From Aliirhizobium smilacinae (GTDB lineage: Bacteria; Pseudomonadota; Alphaproteobacteria; Rhizobiales; Rhizobiaceae), in NCBI RefSeq assembly GCF_006335145.1, contig NZ_VDMN01000007.1, positions 265,167 through 329,166 of the forward strand: DNA of 64,000 bases. Direction: 5' to 3'. The notes under the pieces were generated by a model. It was not told the origin of the DNA. It made no database searches and saw only the letters and a list, made by a program, of their open reading frames with translations. The first letter of the stretch is position 1. Every line of letters starts with the position of its first letter. Below are positions 34,749 through 43,244 of the stretch, piece after piece. A program made the position numbers and the translations under genes.

Positions 34749-35660
34749 ATGACAATGCTCGGTCTGCTCGTCGCTTTCGGCGGCGGGATATTCGGCGCCG
34801 CAATCGGCGCCTTGCCTGCTTTCGCCTTCGTCGGCATCCTGACGATGCTCGGCGTCGCCATCCAGCTTGCGGTTGCCCCCGCAGCCACGGATTTTTTCGG
34901 TATCTCTTTCGGCGTATTCGGCCCCCATGTGGGTGGCTTCGCCTCGGGTGTTGCCGCCGCAGCCTATGCCGCGAGCAAAGGCAAGCTTGATACCGGCCGC
35001 AATATCGTGACTGCCGGCATGGGTCTCAACAGCCCGGATGTGCTGCTCGTCGGCGGCGCCTTCGGCATCGTCGGTTATGTCATCTTCTGGCTGCTCACCA
35101 TGGTGCCGAATTTTTCGCCCACGCTCGCCTGGACCGACCTGCCCGGCATGACCGTCGTTATCTCGGCATTCATCGCCCGCTTCATCTGGGGCACCTGCGG
35201 CCTCTGCGGCAAGGCCGAACCCGGCCACAAGTTCTTCGCACCGACCGACGCCACCAAATGGCTGGTCTTCCAGAGTGGTGTCGGACAGCTGGTGATGATC
35301 GGCATCGGTGGCGGCCTGCTCGGCGGATGGCTTGGGCTTACATATGGCACGCCGGGCGCGCTTCTCGCCTTCGGCATCGCCGCGTCCAGCCTGTTGTTCC
35401 TGACTGTTGGCGTGCTGACACCGGTGACCCACCACATCATGCTGCCGGCCGCCATCGTCGGGGCGTCCTCGGGCAGCATCCTGTGGGCAGCGATTGCAGG
35501 CCTCGCCTGCGCCTTCGTCGGGGAGTTCTTCGCCCGGCTGTTTCTCTGCCACGGCGATACGCATATCGACCCGCCCGCCTGCACAATCGCGTTGATGACG
35601 CTTGTCTTCAATGGCCTGACCTTCCTCGGCTTCTGGGCTCTGATCCCTTTGCCGGTATGA
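34749..35660 (+). CDS. Multi-pass membrane protein divergent from the BMC operon
   Basis: The 303-residue protein is almost entirely hydrophobic, with about nine membrane segments rich in Gly and Ala (GGGIFGAAIGALPAFAFVG, GGGLLGGWLGLTYGTPG, LPAAIVGASSGSILWAAIAG). A cytoplasmic or periplasmic loop has GTCGLCGKAEPGHKF, with two close cysteines. It resembles a permease or channel but I cannot name its family. AAGGAGG 6 bases before the ATG fixes the start. Its position head-to-head with the BMC operon makes it a good candidate for a facilitator of the diol or its product, but this is inference. Confidence 0.7.
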   Translation: MTMLGLLVAFGGGIFGAAIGALPAFAFVGILTMLGVAIQLAVAPAATDFFGISFGVFGPHVGGFASGVAAAAYAASKGKLDTGRNIVTAGMGLNSPDVLLVGGAFGIVGYVIFWLLTMVPNFSPTLAWTDLPGMTVVISAFIARFIWGTCGLCGKAEPGHKFFAPTDATKWLVFQSGVGQLVMIGIGGGLLGGWLGLTYGTPGALLAFGIAASSLLFLTVGVLTPVTHHIMLPAAIVGASSGSILWAAIAGLACAFVGEFFARLFLCHGDTHIDPPACTIALMTLVFNGLTFLGFWALIPLPV

Positions 35661-35783
35661 AAAGGGCCATCCGGCCCCAGGCGGTGCGATAATCCCTCCC
35701 GATCGCGCCGCCACCATATGCCCCGGTGAAGCCGGTCAGGCTGTTTGAATCCGGCACGGCCTCCTGACTGCTTTCGATAAAAA

Positions 35784-35809
35784 ACGTGCCCCGATCGCTC
35801 GGGGCACGT
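35784..35809 (-). terminator. Rho-independent terminator of uxaB
   Basis: A perfect 11-bp stem (arms 35784-35794 and 35799-35809, loop TCGC) is followed on the minus strand by a run of six T. It lies about 50 bases after the uxaB stop codon, in the right orientation for that gene. Confidence 0.9.
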
Positions 35810-35857
35810 CGATATTTCTTCACCCGAAGGTTTCCACCTTGCGGGCCTGGATAAGGC

Positions 35858-37327
35858 TCAGGCCTTGTCGAGGAACGCCTCGAGGCGTGCGAAGGAGAAG
35901 GGCTCTGCGGTGAGGTAACGAAAATCCTCAGCAACCTTGGCGCGCAGCAGCGGCGTATCGATCGACCGACCCCAGAAGGCGGTGTCCTGCAGATAAGCCG
36001 CAACCATGGCCTCAAGCCCCGCATCCGTCCCGTCATCAAGCGCGCCGATAGTTTTGATCCGCTCGATCACCTCAGCCGCATCACGCGGCGCAAACGCCTC
36101 CGATCCCTTGAACCTGCCGAGATAGAAAGCCAGCCACGATGCCAGCGATAGTGTCATCAGCGGTGCCGGCTTGCCGAACTTTTCCTGATAGGCCAGCAGC
36201 CGTTCAAGATTGCGCGTCTGGTATTTGACGATGCCGTTGAGGCTGATGTCGTACCAGAGATGGCGGATATAGGGGTTCTGGAACCGGCGCAGCACGGCTG
36301 CGGCAAATTCCTCAAGCTCGGCCTTCGGCAGGGTCAGGAACGGAATGACTTCCTCGTTGAGAAGCCGGTCGAGGAACTTCGCACCTGCCGGTTCCGATAC
36401 CGCCTCGCCGACGGACTCGATGCCGGCCAGAAGCGAGAGAGCGCAAAGACCTGTATGCGCGCCGTTGAGGATCGCCACCTTGCGCGCCTTGTAGGGCGTC
36501 GCATCCTCGACGACGATCGTTCCCTCGTCATGGTCGGCAAGCGGGATCCGCAGATCCGGCATGCCCGGCTTTTTCTCGATAACGAAGAAATGGAAGAGTT
36601 CCGCCGCGGACATGAACTTGTCCTCGTAGCCGAGCTCCTCGATAAGGGCATCGGCCTCGGCACGAGGAAAGCCGGGCACAATCCGGTCGACCAGCGTGTT
36701 GTAGAAGGCATTGTCCTTTTCCAGCCAGGTGATGAAGGCCGGATCGAGCTTCCATTCGTTGGCATGCTGCAGAACGATCCGGCGCAGTTCGTCACCATTG
36801 TGATCGATGAGTTCGCAGGCGATCATCTGCAACCCGGCTTCGGGCTTTCCGTCGAATGCCGTCCAGCGCTCGAAAAGGAAGCGGGTCAGCTTGCCCGGGA
36901 ATGAGACCTGTGGTGCGTCTTCAAATGTCACCGTCGGGACATAGGCAATGCCGGCATCCGTCGTATTCGACACGACGACGGTGATGTTGGGATCATGCGC
37001 CAGCGCCAGCACATCCTGCCAGCTCTCATGCGAGGGAATTTCCTGGCGCACGCAGGCGATCAGCCGCGGCTCGGAGACCTTCTCGCCGGCATCGTTCACG
37101 CCACGCGACAGAACCGTATAAACGCCGTCCTGTTCGTTCAACGTGAACGGCAGGCCACCTGCGATCGGGCGAAGAACGATCACCCCCCAGTCCGCACCGG
37201 CCTTTTCGTTCAGAAGGTCGATCTTCCAATCGACGAAGGAGCGCAGAAAATTGCCTTCCCCCCACTGCAGAACACGCGGGGTCGGGCGCGCACGGCCGTT
37301 CAGAAAGCTCTCATCGAGACGTTTCAT
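35858..37327 (-). CDS. uxaB: Tagaturonate reductase (altronate oxidoreductase)
   Basis: The 489-residue protein belongs to the polyol-specific long-chain dehydrogenase family. The N-terminal PTPRVLQWGEGNFLRSFVD is typical of UxaB and binds NAD(H). The catalytic KxxxxNxxH motif is KVAILNGAH. It interconverts D-tagaturonate and D-altronate in galacturonate degradation. I start it at the ATG at 37327 (AAGGAA, 7-base spacing); an in-frame extension to 37435 is not supported. It is transcribed alone; no other uronate gene lies beside it. Confidence 0.85.
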   Translation of the reverse strand: MKRLDESFLNGRARPTPRVLQWGEGNFLRSFVDWKIDLLNEKAGADWGVIVLRPIAGGLPFTLNEQDGVYTVLSRGVNDAGEKVSEPRLIACVRQEIPSHESWQDVLALAHDPNITVVVSNTTDAGIAYVPTVTFEDAPQVSFPGKLTRFLFERWTAFDGKPEAGLQMIACELIDHNGDELRRIVLQHANEWKLDPAFITWLEKDNAFYNTLVDRIVPGFPRAEADALIEELGYEDKFMSAAELFHFFVIEKKPGMPDLRIPLADHDEGTIVVEDATPYKARKVAILNGAHTGLCALSLLAGIESVGEAVSEPAGAKFLDRLLNEEVIPFLTLPKAELEEFAAAVLRRFQNPYIRHLWYDISLNGIVKYQTRNLERLLAYQEKFGKPAPLMTLSLASWLAFYLGRFKGSEAFAPRDAAEVIERIKTIGALDDGTDAGLEAMVAAYLQDTAFWGRSIDTPLLRAKVAEDFRYLTAEPFSFARLEAFLDKA

Positions 37328-38280
37328 ATGTTTTTCCTTGATGCAAAGGCATTGATGAAAGAGTGACCCGCGATTTGAAGATGACGGCATCGTGGATGTC
37401 TTTGATCTCGCTACGTGTCGCAGCGCCATTTGCAATTTTCAGGACATATTCGATGAGCAGAATAGAAGGCGACATCTTGCGCAAGCCTTCATGAGCGGCC
37501 GCATGATGCGTTTAAACTTCCGCGGGCAGATCGTTATGCCGCAGCTTTTGCAGACATCAACCTTAGGCTTGTCCGCGATGACAGACCCAAACGACTTTCA
37601 AAGCCTGCCATACCCATCTAATTCACTGAAATTATTATCATAAAAATCGAAAAATGGATGAAGTCATCAAGCGCAATCGGTAACGATGGTGTATCATAAA
37701 ACCGGGCGCTGAATGGTTTTCGGCAGTCGCAGAGCCAAGGCCTGGATCAATCTCGACATGCTTGCATGCATCTCGATAGCTGCAGAAAAACGGACGCCAG
37801 ACCAGGACGGAATGTCTCGGAAAGCTGCTGGCGACATCTGGTCGCGCCGTAAACTTGAGATCACAAACGAGAAGATACTAAAATCGCCGTCACAGAGGAA
37901 AATAACGCCAGTCGAACAGAGAGGCCTGACAACGCGATCCGGGGCTCAACCAGTAGATTAGGCATGACCCTCTCCGCCGCACCAACCTCACCCTCTATCT
38001 CAACAAGCCGGTATAGGTAACGATCCAAACCAAGCCAGATTCGCTTGAACCTTGCCACACAACGCGAGCGGAGATAGCGTCAGGAAAGGCCAGTATTCCT
38101 TGCTGTAGCGGACTGGATTCTTAAGGGCGAGCGCTTCAAAAGCGTCTCCGAGACAACAGATCTCATAGCCGCAAACGGGCGGGTTTGCCGATCAGCTTGT
38201 GATCGTGGATACACTCGATCGCCGCCCCGATGTCAATCAACGCCGGAGCGGCACTATTCACGTAAAAAAAACCAGAACAT
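37328..38280. other. Gene-free stretch of about 950 bp, possibly decayed
   Basis: This stretch has lower GC than its surroundings and holds only short, unconvincing frames (for example 37713-37961 plus, 37861-38058 minus), none with a ribosome site and a recognisable product. The minus-strand frames near 37860-38280 read like pieces of one coding sequence broken by stops, which suggests a decayed gene or mobile element. I could not identify its family. Confidence 0.4.
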
Positions 38281-39783
38281 CTACGCTCCCGTCGATGCCT
38301 CTGTCATTTTGGCAATCACCTGCTCGAGACTGAAGCTCGCCGACTTCTGCCGCGGTGGAAAGTCCTTGAAGGTCGCCAGAAACTCGGCAACGATCGCCTG
38401 CGCCGGAACCAGTAGGAAGATGTGCCGGAACATCCAGTCGTAGAACGTGTTCGACGTGATCTGCGCTCGCTCGTAGGGATCCATGCGAAGATTGAAGATG
38501 TAGGGCGTACGGAGTGTAACGAACGGCTCTTGCCAGATTTTCAGCGTGCCAGGGACGCGCTGTTCCATGAACAGCATCTTCCAGTTGTCATAACGAAGAG
38601 CCGCAACATCACCCTCGTCGGTAAAATAGATAAATCCCTTACGTGGGCACTCTTTCTCTGCACCGGTAAAATGCGGGAGCAGATTGTAACCGTCGAGATG
38701 CACCTTGTAGGTGGTCTTGCCAATTTTGTGTCCCTTTTTCAGTTTGTCAGCGATGTCTGGCTCGCCGGCGACTGCCAGGATGGTTGGAAACCAGTCCTGA
38801 TGACTGATGATCGAGTTGGACACAGACCCAGCACGGATCTTCCCAGGGTAACGGATCACGCAAGGCACTCGATAGGCACCCTCCCAGCTTGAGTTCTTCT
38901 CGTTCCGGAACGGCGTAGTTCCCGCGTCTGGCCAGGTGTTCATGTGCGGGCCGTTATCGGTGCTGTACATCACAAACGTATCGTCGGCGATTTTCAGCTC
39001 ATCGAGGAACGCCAGCATCTCCCCGATGCATTTGTCGTGGTCGATCATCACGTCGTGATATTCCGATTGCCAACGGCCAGATTGCCCGCGGCTCTCGGGC
39101 TTGATGTGCGTCCATGCGTGCATGTGCGACGTGTTGAACCACACGAAGAATGGCTCGTCTGCGTCATGTGCAGCCCGAATGAATTTCTTGGCCGCGGCCA
39201 GGAACTCGTCGTCGCATGTTTCCATGCGCTTCTTCGTCAGCGGCCCCGTATTTTCGATCTTCTGGCCTCCCTTGCCATCCGCCCAGCAATGCAAGACGCC
39301 ACGGGGGCCGTATTTCTTCTTGAATTCCGGAAAATCCTTTGCATTCGGATAATCGACCTCCTCGGGCTCTTCCTCGGCGTTGAGATGGTAGAGGTTGCCG
39401 AAGAACTCGTCGAAGCCGTGCACGGTGGGCAAGTGCTCGTCGCGGTCGCCGAGGTGGTTCTTGCCGAACTGGCCCGTCCGGTAGCCGAGCGGTTTGAGTG
39501 CTTCGGCGACGGTGATATCCTCAGCCTTCAGGCCGAGCTCGGCGCCGGGAAGTCCGACTTTCGTCAGCCCCGTCCGCAATCCACATTGGCCGGTCAAAAA
39601 TGCAGCGCGGCCTGCCGTGCAGCTTTGCTCGGCGTAGGAATCGGTGAAGATCATGCCTTCGTTGGCAAGTCGGTCGATATTCGGCGTTTGATAACCCATC
39701 AATCCTCTGGTGTAACAACTGAGGTTCGACTGACCGATGTCGTCTCCCCACATGACCAGAACGTTCGGTTTTTTGGTCGCCAT
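38281..39783 (-). CDS. Arylsulfatase, formylglycine type
   Basis: This is a 500-residue sulfatase of the alkaline phosphatase superfamily. The N-terminal metal site is KPNVLVMWGDDIGQSNLS, the active-site motif is SCTAGRAAFLTG with Cys55 as the residue converted to formylglycine, and a second metal site is STDNGPHMNTWP. The motif is CTAGR rather than the common CxPSR, within what formylglycine-generating enzyme can accept. There is no signal peptide, so it is probably cytoplasmic. The C-terminal 60 residues (DWMFRHIFLLVPAQAIV) are somewhat hydrophobic. AAGGAAA supports the start. A conserved operator-like palindrome lies 122 bp upstream. Confidence 0.88.
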   Translation of the reverse strand: MATKKPNVLVMWGDDIGQSNLSCYTRGLMGYQTPNIDRLANEGMIFTDSYAEQSCTAGRAAFLTGQCGLRTGLTKVGLPGAELGLKAEDITVAEALKPLGYRTGQFGKNHLGDRDEHLPTVHGFDEFFGNLYHLNAEEEPEEVDYPNAKDFPEFKKKYGPRGVLHCWADGKGGQKIENTGPLTKKRMETCDDEFLAAAKKFIRAAHDADEPFFVWFNTSHMHAWTHIKPESRGQSGRWQSEYHDVMIDHDKCIGEMLAFLDELKIADDTFVMYSTDNGPHMNTWPDAGTTPFRNEKNSSWEGAYRVPCVIRYPGKIRAGSVSNSIISHQDWFPTILAVAGEPDIADKLKKGHKIGKTTYKVHLDGYNLLPHFTGAEKECPRKGFIYFTDEGDVAALRYDNWKMLFMEQRVPGTLKIWQEPFVTLRTPYIFNLRMDPYERAQITSNTFYDWMFRHIFLLVPAQAIVAEFLATFKDFPPRQKSASFSLEQVIAKMTEASTGA

Positions 39784-39904
39784 TTCTGATTTCCTTCTTC
39801 CGATTGGTTTCTGCCTGTGTGCGGTCCCTGACCTGCCGGATTGCCCTTGAGGCCATCTTCAATGCCGTGTTGAAAACCTGCTCTGCGATCCGATGACCGT
39901 CCAG

Positions 39905-39920
39905 TTGGACCTTGGTCCAC
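39905..39920. promoter_or_regulatory. Operator-like palindrome, copy 1 (arylsulfatase)
   Basis: TTGGACCTTGGTCCAC is a near-perfect inverted repeat. It is one of five related 16-bp elements in the 38.3-49.2 kb block and lies 122 bp upstream of the arylsulfatase start. Confidence 0.6.
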
Positions 39921-40025
39921 CTAGTTCGACTGGCCGCTACACGGCCGGCAGCAACAGGATTTCCGTCGCGCCCGAGCCGAAAAAGGCGCGATTTTCTCCA
40001 TGGATTTCGACCGTCAATCCTTCCG

Positions 40026-40403
40026 CTACTTTGGAGCTGTCACCGTTCCGTCCTCGTCGCCTTCCTTTTGTCGCTCGCGTAGTTCATCCATGTCCCTGTT
40101 GATGAAGAAGTTCAGGAATGTTCGAACCGCGGCAATTGCCGCGAACCGGCCGATCTCCTCCCACGTCGGAGAGATGGATGTCTCGATGATGTCGGCAGCG
40201 AGCTGGAAGGTCAGTCCAGCCACAAGCCATCTTCCAAACCGCAACCAAACCAGACCGCGCTCATCTTCGAGCAATGGCCTGACCAGAATGATCTTAACTG
40301 CGGTGGCAAAAGCCTCGATCGCGCCGAAGACGACGACGACGAGAGCGAACGCATTGATGACCAGCACGGCGCGCTCGGTGAAAAAGACGAGCCACTCTTC
40401 CAT
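40026..40403 (-). CDS. DUF1622 family membrane protein
   Basis: The 125-residue protein has three hydrophobic segments and the typical DUF1622 stretches GAIEAFATAVKIILVRPLL and GRWLVAGLTFQLAADIIET. The function of the family is unknown. The C-terminal tail is charged. The ATG at 40403 (AGGGG, 6-base spacing) is preferred to an upstream TTG. It follows the BASS transporter gene by 38 bp and ends the small operon. Confidence 0.85.
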   Translation of the reverse strand: MEEWLVFFTERAVLVINAFALVVVVFGAIEAFATAVKIILVRPLLEDERGLVWLRFGRWLVAGLTFQLAADIIETSISPTWEEIGRFAAIAAVRTFLNFFINRDMDELRERQKEGDEDGTVTAPK

Positions 40404-40441
40404 TTTCAGCCCCTGCTTCGACAACGTGGGTTCATTGATAA

Positions 40442-41311
40442 CTACCGCGGTGACAACGCCTCCCGATCACGCCCCTTGCGCCAGCGTAAATACGGGATGG
40501 AGACGAGTGCGCCGACAGTAAGGTGCAAGATTATGACTGCCATGAACGCAGCTTTTTGGTCCGGGAAGTTCGTTGCGGCTATCATAAGAGCCATACCGGG
40601 ATGACGGGTGCTCGTTGCCAGGGCCAGCGCGGTTCGATTGCCGGGTTCAGGTCCACCCAACACGTGCCCTACTCCGAGCCCGAGTATCGTGAAGCAGGCT
40701 AGCGCAATAAGAGAACCGTTGACAATCGTGGCCCAGATCGTCCCCCACATCGTGAACAGGATTGGCACGACACCTATTACCAGAAGGATCATGGACAAGA
40801 TCGACACGGACCGCCGTACCCTTGCGGCGAGGTTAGGGAGCAACCAGTTGGCCATCATCCCGACAGCGAGCGGAACGATCGCCGTGATGAGTACGATCGA
40901 CACGATGTTCGATGCGCCGACACGCGCATCCGTTCCAAAATAGCGGCCGATCCATTCGATCGACCAGGGAATAAAAACGAGCGACAGCAAAACGGCGGCG
41001 ACCAGCAACCCGACCGCGTAGGACCGGGTAGCGCCATGCTTGTGTTCCTTGGTAGGCAAAAGCGGCGGCATTGGAGAGACCGCCAAGGCCAGAAGTGCGA
41101 CCTTGACCGGAAATGTCAGTTGAAAGAACGATGCGGCGACGACAACGATCAGCACCATGAGGACGTTCATCGAAAGAACCGCACGCAGCAACAAAAATGG
41201 CTTGCGGAAAAGGTATGCTGCGTCCTCGAGGCCGGCAGCAAGACCTAAGGCCAGGACGTTCAGGAAGATGCTTGCCGTCAAGACGAGCGGTATGATCTGG
41301 GCAAAGGTCAC
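40442..41311 (-). CDS. BASS-family (bile acid:sodium symporter-like) transporter
   Basis: The 289-residue protein has about nine membrane helices and the BASS family pattern, including VKVALLALAVSPMPPLLP and TALALATSTRHPGMALMIA. Relatives move organic anions or small metabolites with Na+. The substrate here is unknown. A GTG start with GGAAGG 8 bases upstream is used. It lies 21 bp after the DUF202 gene. Confidence 0.82.
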   Translation of the reverse strand: MTFAQIIPLVLTASIFLNVLALGLAAGLEDAAYLFRKPFLLLRAVLSMNVLMVLIVVVAASFFQLTFPVKVALLALAVSPMPPLLPTKEHKHGATRSYAVGLLVAAVLLSLVFIPWSIEWIGRYFGTDARVGASNIVSIVLITAIVPLAVGMMANWLLPNLAARVRRSVSILSMILLVIGVVPILFTMWGTIWATIVNGSLIALACFTILGLGVGHVLGGPEPGNRTALALATSTRHPGMALMIAATNFPDQKAAFMAVIILHLTVGALVSIPYLRWRKGRDREALSPR

Positions 41312-41332
41312 GCGTAGATCCTTCCCGAAATA

Positions 41333-41767
41333 TCAGCCAAATGGTCCGATGCCGAATGTCATGCCGACGATCGCCACCAGCCCGGTCATGAGAAGGAGAA
41401 CAGCGATGATCATTGTGAACGAGACGGGAAACCGGCTCTGACCGTGAATGAGGCCGTTGACGACCATTTCTCGGCGCTCGTCGCGGAGGCCGGACATGAA
41501 TTGGAGATGATAGACAATTCCGACGATCAGCATGCCCACACCGATGACAACCAGGGCGAGACCAAAGCTCCGGGGCGAGCCGTTCTCCAGGGTTCCGGCT
41601 GCCTTCAGTTTTGCGAAGAACTGAAAAATGGTGAAGCCAAACCCGATCAGCGAAAGCGATGTGCGGATCACCGACATCAACGTCCGGTCGGCACTCATCC
41701 GCGTCCGCTGGAACGACATTCCCGTGCGTTTCGAAGACAGTTCCGTAGAGGTTTCAGCCTCGTTCAT
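41333..41767 (-). CDS. DUF202 (YidH-like) membrane protein
   Basis: The 144-residue protein has an N-terminal charged region with MSFQRTRMSADRTLMSVIRTSLSL, a segment typical of DUF202, followed by three membrane helices. The function of the family is unknown. I start it at the ATG at 41767, preceded by GGAGGGGAGG. It heads a three-gene operon with the BASS transporter and DUF1622 protein, with two operator-like palindromes upstream. Confidence 0.85.
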   Translation of the reverse strand: MNEAETSTELSSKRTGMSFQRTRMSADRTLMSVIRTSLSLIGFGFTIFQFFAKLKAAGTLENGSPRSFGLALVVIGVGMLIVGIVYHLQFMSGLRDERREMVVNGLIHGQSRFPVSFTMIIAVLLLMTGLVAIVGMTFGIGPFG

Positions 41768-41862
41768 CCTCCCCTCCAACACGAAAGGTGCTCGGCAAAC
41801 TGGGCGCTCCGGCAACGAGCTATAGCCAGCATCAACTACACCATCGGACGTGAGCCTCGTAA

Positions 41863-41878
41863 TTGGCCTTAGGTCCAA
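41863..41878. promoter_or_regulatory. Operator-like palindrome, copy 2 (DUF202 operon)
   Basis: TTGGCCTTAGGTCCAA, 96 bp upstream of the DUF202 start. A TGTAGT hexamer about 33 bp downstream on the minus strand could serve as the -10 element of an activator-dependent promoter. Confidence 0.6.
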
Positions 41879-41927
41879 CAGACCAGGTGCATCCGGTCTT
41901 CAAGCGCATGACGCGTGCTTTGCTCAG

Positions 41928-41943
41928 ATGGCCCAAGGTCCAC
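41928..41943. promoter_or_regulatory. Operator-like palindrome, copy 3 (divergent region)
   Basis: ATGGCCCAAGGTCCAC, followed on the plus strand by CTATACT (a TATACT -10-like hexamer at 41945-41950). It lies between the minus-strand DUF202 operon and a small plus-strand lipoprotein-like frame whose ATG is at 42034. Confidence 0.55.
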
Positions 41944-42033
41944 CTATACTTCTCCGCTCTATCGAGAAGAATCCGCGGTTCGACCGGAAGTTACCGTGCG
42001 GATAACCGAGACGGCGAACCACGGAGAAGCCTA

Positions 42034-42198
42034 ATGAGGAGCCCGCTTCAGTCATACAATCCGTGTCTATTTTCGTTCACGATCGCCATCGTGGTCATAT
42101 CAGCGTGCGGCGCGGACACAGGCTCGATCGAAGGATTGGTACGCCCTCTGCGCAGATGGATAAGCCGAGACAGGGCCACTACTGCACCAATAGCCTGA
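42034..42198 (+). CDS. Possible small lipoprotein
   Basis: This is a 54-residue frame. A short N-terminus is followed by a hydrophobic core (LFSFTIAIVVISAC) ending in a lipobox-like ISAC, so Cys25 would be lipidated. GGAGA lies 7-8 bases before the ATG. It is downstream of operator copy 3 and a TATACT hexamer on the same strand. Its last 20 bases overlap the 3' end of the convergent response regulator gene. No homologue is known to me; it may be an entericidin-like stress lipoprotein or chance. Confidence 0.35.
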   Translation: MRSPLQSYNPCLFSFTIAIVVISACGADTGSIEGLVRPLRRWISRDRATTAPIA

Positions 42199-42547
42199 TC
42201 ATGTCAGACACGGTTTCCCGTTCGACAGGCTTAACGAGATAATCTGCCGCTCCAGCCTTCAGACAGCGCTCGCGCATCTTGGGAACATCGCCCCCGGTGA
42301 TGATGATCACCGGCACGTTGTACCCGTCCCTTCGCATTCTCGCCATAACATCCACGCCGTTCAGACCGGGCATGTGCAGGTCGATCAAAGCGCAGGAAAA
42401 GGTATTCTCTGAAAGAGCGGAGAGAAAGGTTTCACCCGTGGCGAATTCAACAGGATCGAAGGACAATGACTTGATCATCCGACGCAGGGCGCGACGAACG
42501 ATTTCGTCATCATCCACGATGGCCACCCTGAATTTTACGCTCTCCAT
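42179..42547 (-). CDS. Single-domain response regulator
   Basis: The 122-residue protein is a receiver domain only: acidic pocket VDDDE (residues 11-15), phospho-acceptor Asp56 in ALIDLHMPG, and Lys106 in YLVKPVE. There is no output domain, so it may act as a phosphate sink or relay for the neighbouring kinase, or through protein contacts. It has its own upstream operator-like palindrome 35 bp before the ATG. Confidence 0.9.
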   Translation of the reverse strand: MESVKFRVAIVDDDEIVRRALRRMIKSLSFDPVEFATGETFLSALSENTFSCALIDLHMPGLNGVDVMARMRRDGYNVPVIIITGGDVPKMRERCLKAGAADYLVKPVERETVSDMIRLLVQ

Positions 42548-42581
42548 CCTGCCGTTTTACAACATGCAGTCGACCGCCGTA

Positions 42582-42597
42582 ATTGACCTTCGGTCCT
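42582..42597. promoter_or_regulatory. Operator-like palindrome, copy 4 (single-domain response regulator)
   Basis: TTGACCTTCGGTCCTA, between the FixJ-type regulator gene and the start of the single-domain response regulator (35 bp upstream of its ATG). Its position would overlap a -35 element. Confidence 0.55.
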
Positions 42598-42617
42598 ATG
42601 GTTCAGAGCGACGTCCA

Positions 42618-43235
42618 TCAATGATGCGTCGCCACCGACAACCGCACGAGATCGGCGACCGTCCGCACACCCATCTTTTCCATCATGCGACCGCGATGAA
42701 CCTTTATCGTCTTCTCTACCGTTCCAAGTTCAGCCGCTATCTGCTTGTTCAGACGCCCGGCGACCACACAGCCTAAAACCTCACGCTCACGTGCCGTCAG
42801 CGATGCCATGCGCTGTTCGATCTTGTGCCGCACCGAGGCTTCCTGGCGCATATTGGCGTCGCGTTTAAGGGCTGCGTCTACAGCCGCGAGCAAGCATTCT
42901 GCGTTCACCGGTTTGGTCAGGAAATCGACAGCACCGGCCTTCATCGCACGGACACTGGCTGGAATATCACCTTTCCCGGTCAGGAAGATAATTGGCCGTT
43001 CGACGCTTTCGGCAACCAGAAGCTCCTGAACGGCCAAGCCATCCATGCCCGGCAATCCGAGATCGACGACCGCGCAGCCATGTGCTTCCGGATCATGGTT
43101 TTCCAGAAAGCTCTCCGCACTCGAATACGGATCGACGTGATGCCCATATGTCTCGAGCAAGCGCCTAAGGGCCTTCAATATCGCCTCATCATCGTCGATC
43201 AGATAGATGATTGGTGCTGTTACGTCGCTCATCAT
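42618..43235 (-). CDS. FixJ-family response regulator (receiver plus LuxR helix-turn-helix)
   Basis: The 205-residue protein has a receiver domain (phospho-acceptor Asp58 in AVVDLGLPG) and a C-terminal LuxR/FixJ DNA-binding domain (LTAREREVLGCVVAGRLNKQ followed by IAAELGTVEKTIKVHRGRMM, about residues 143-190). It starts 9 bp after the kinase gene and is its likely partner. I infer that it binds the TTGGACC palindromes found upstream of the surrounding genes. Confidence 0.92.
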   Translation of the reverse strand: MMSDVTAPIIYLIDDDEAILKALRRLLETYGHHVDPYSSAESFLENHDPEAHGCAVVDLGLPGMDGLAVQELLVAESVERPIIFLTGKGDIPASVRAMKAGAVDFLTKPVNAECLLAAVDAALKRDANMRQEASVRHKIEQRMASLTAREREVLGCVVAGRLNKQIAAELGTVEKTIKVHRGRMMEKMGVRTVADLVRLSVATHH

Positions 43236-43244
43236 GCTCCCCCC

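Noticed and set aside
34258..34803. Minus-strand frame of 181 codons in the BMC divergent region
   Set aside because: It overlaps the start of the membrane-protein gene, has no good ribosome site and no family resemblance. The C-terminal half has weak membrane-like stretches, so it is noted but not called.
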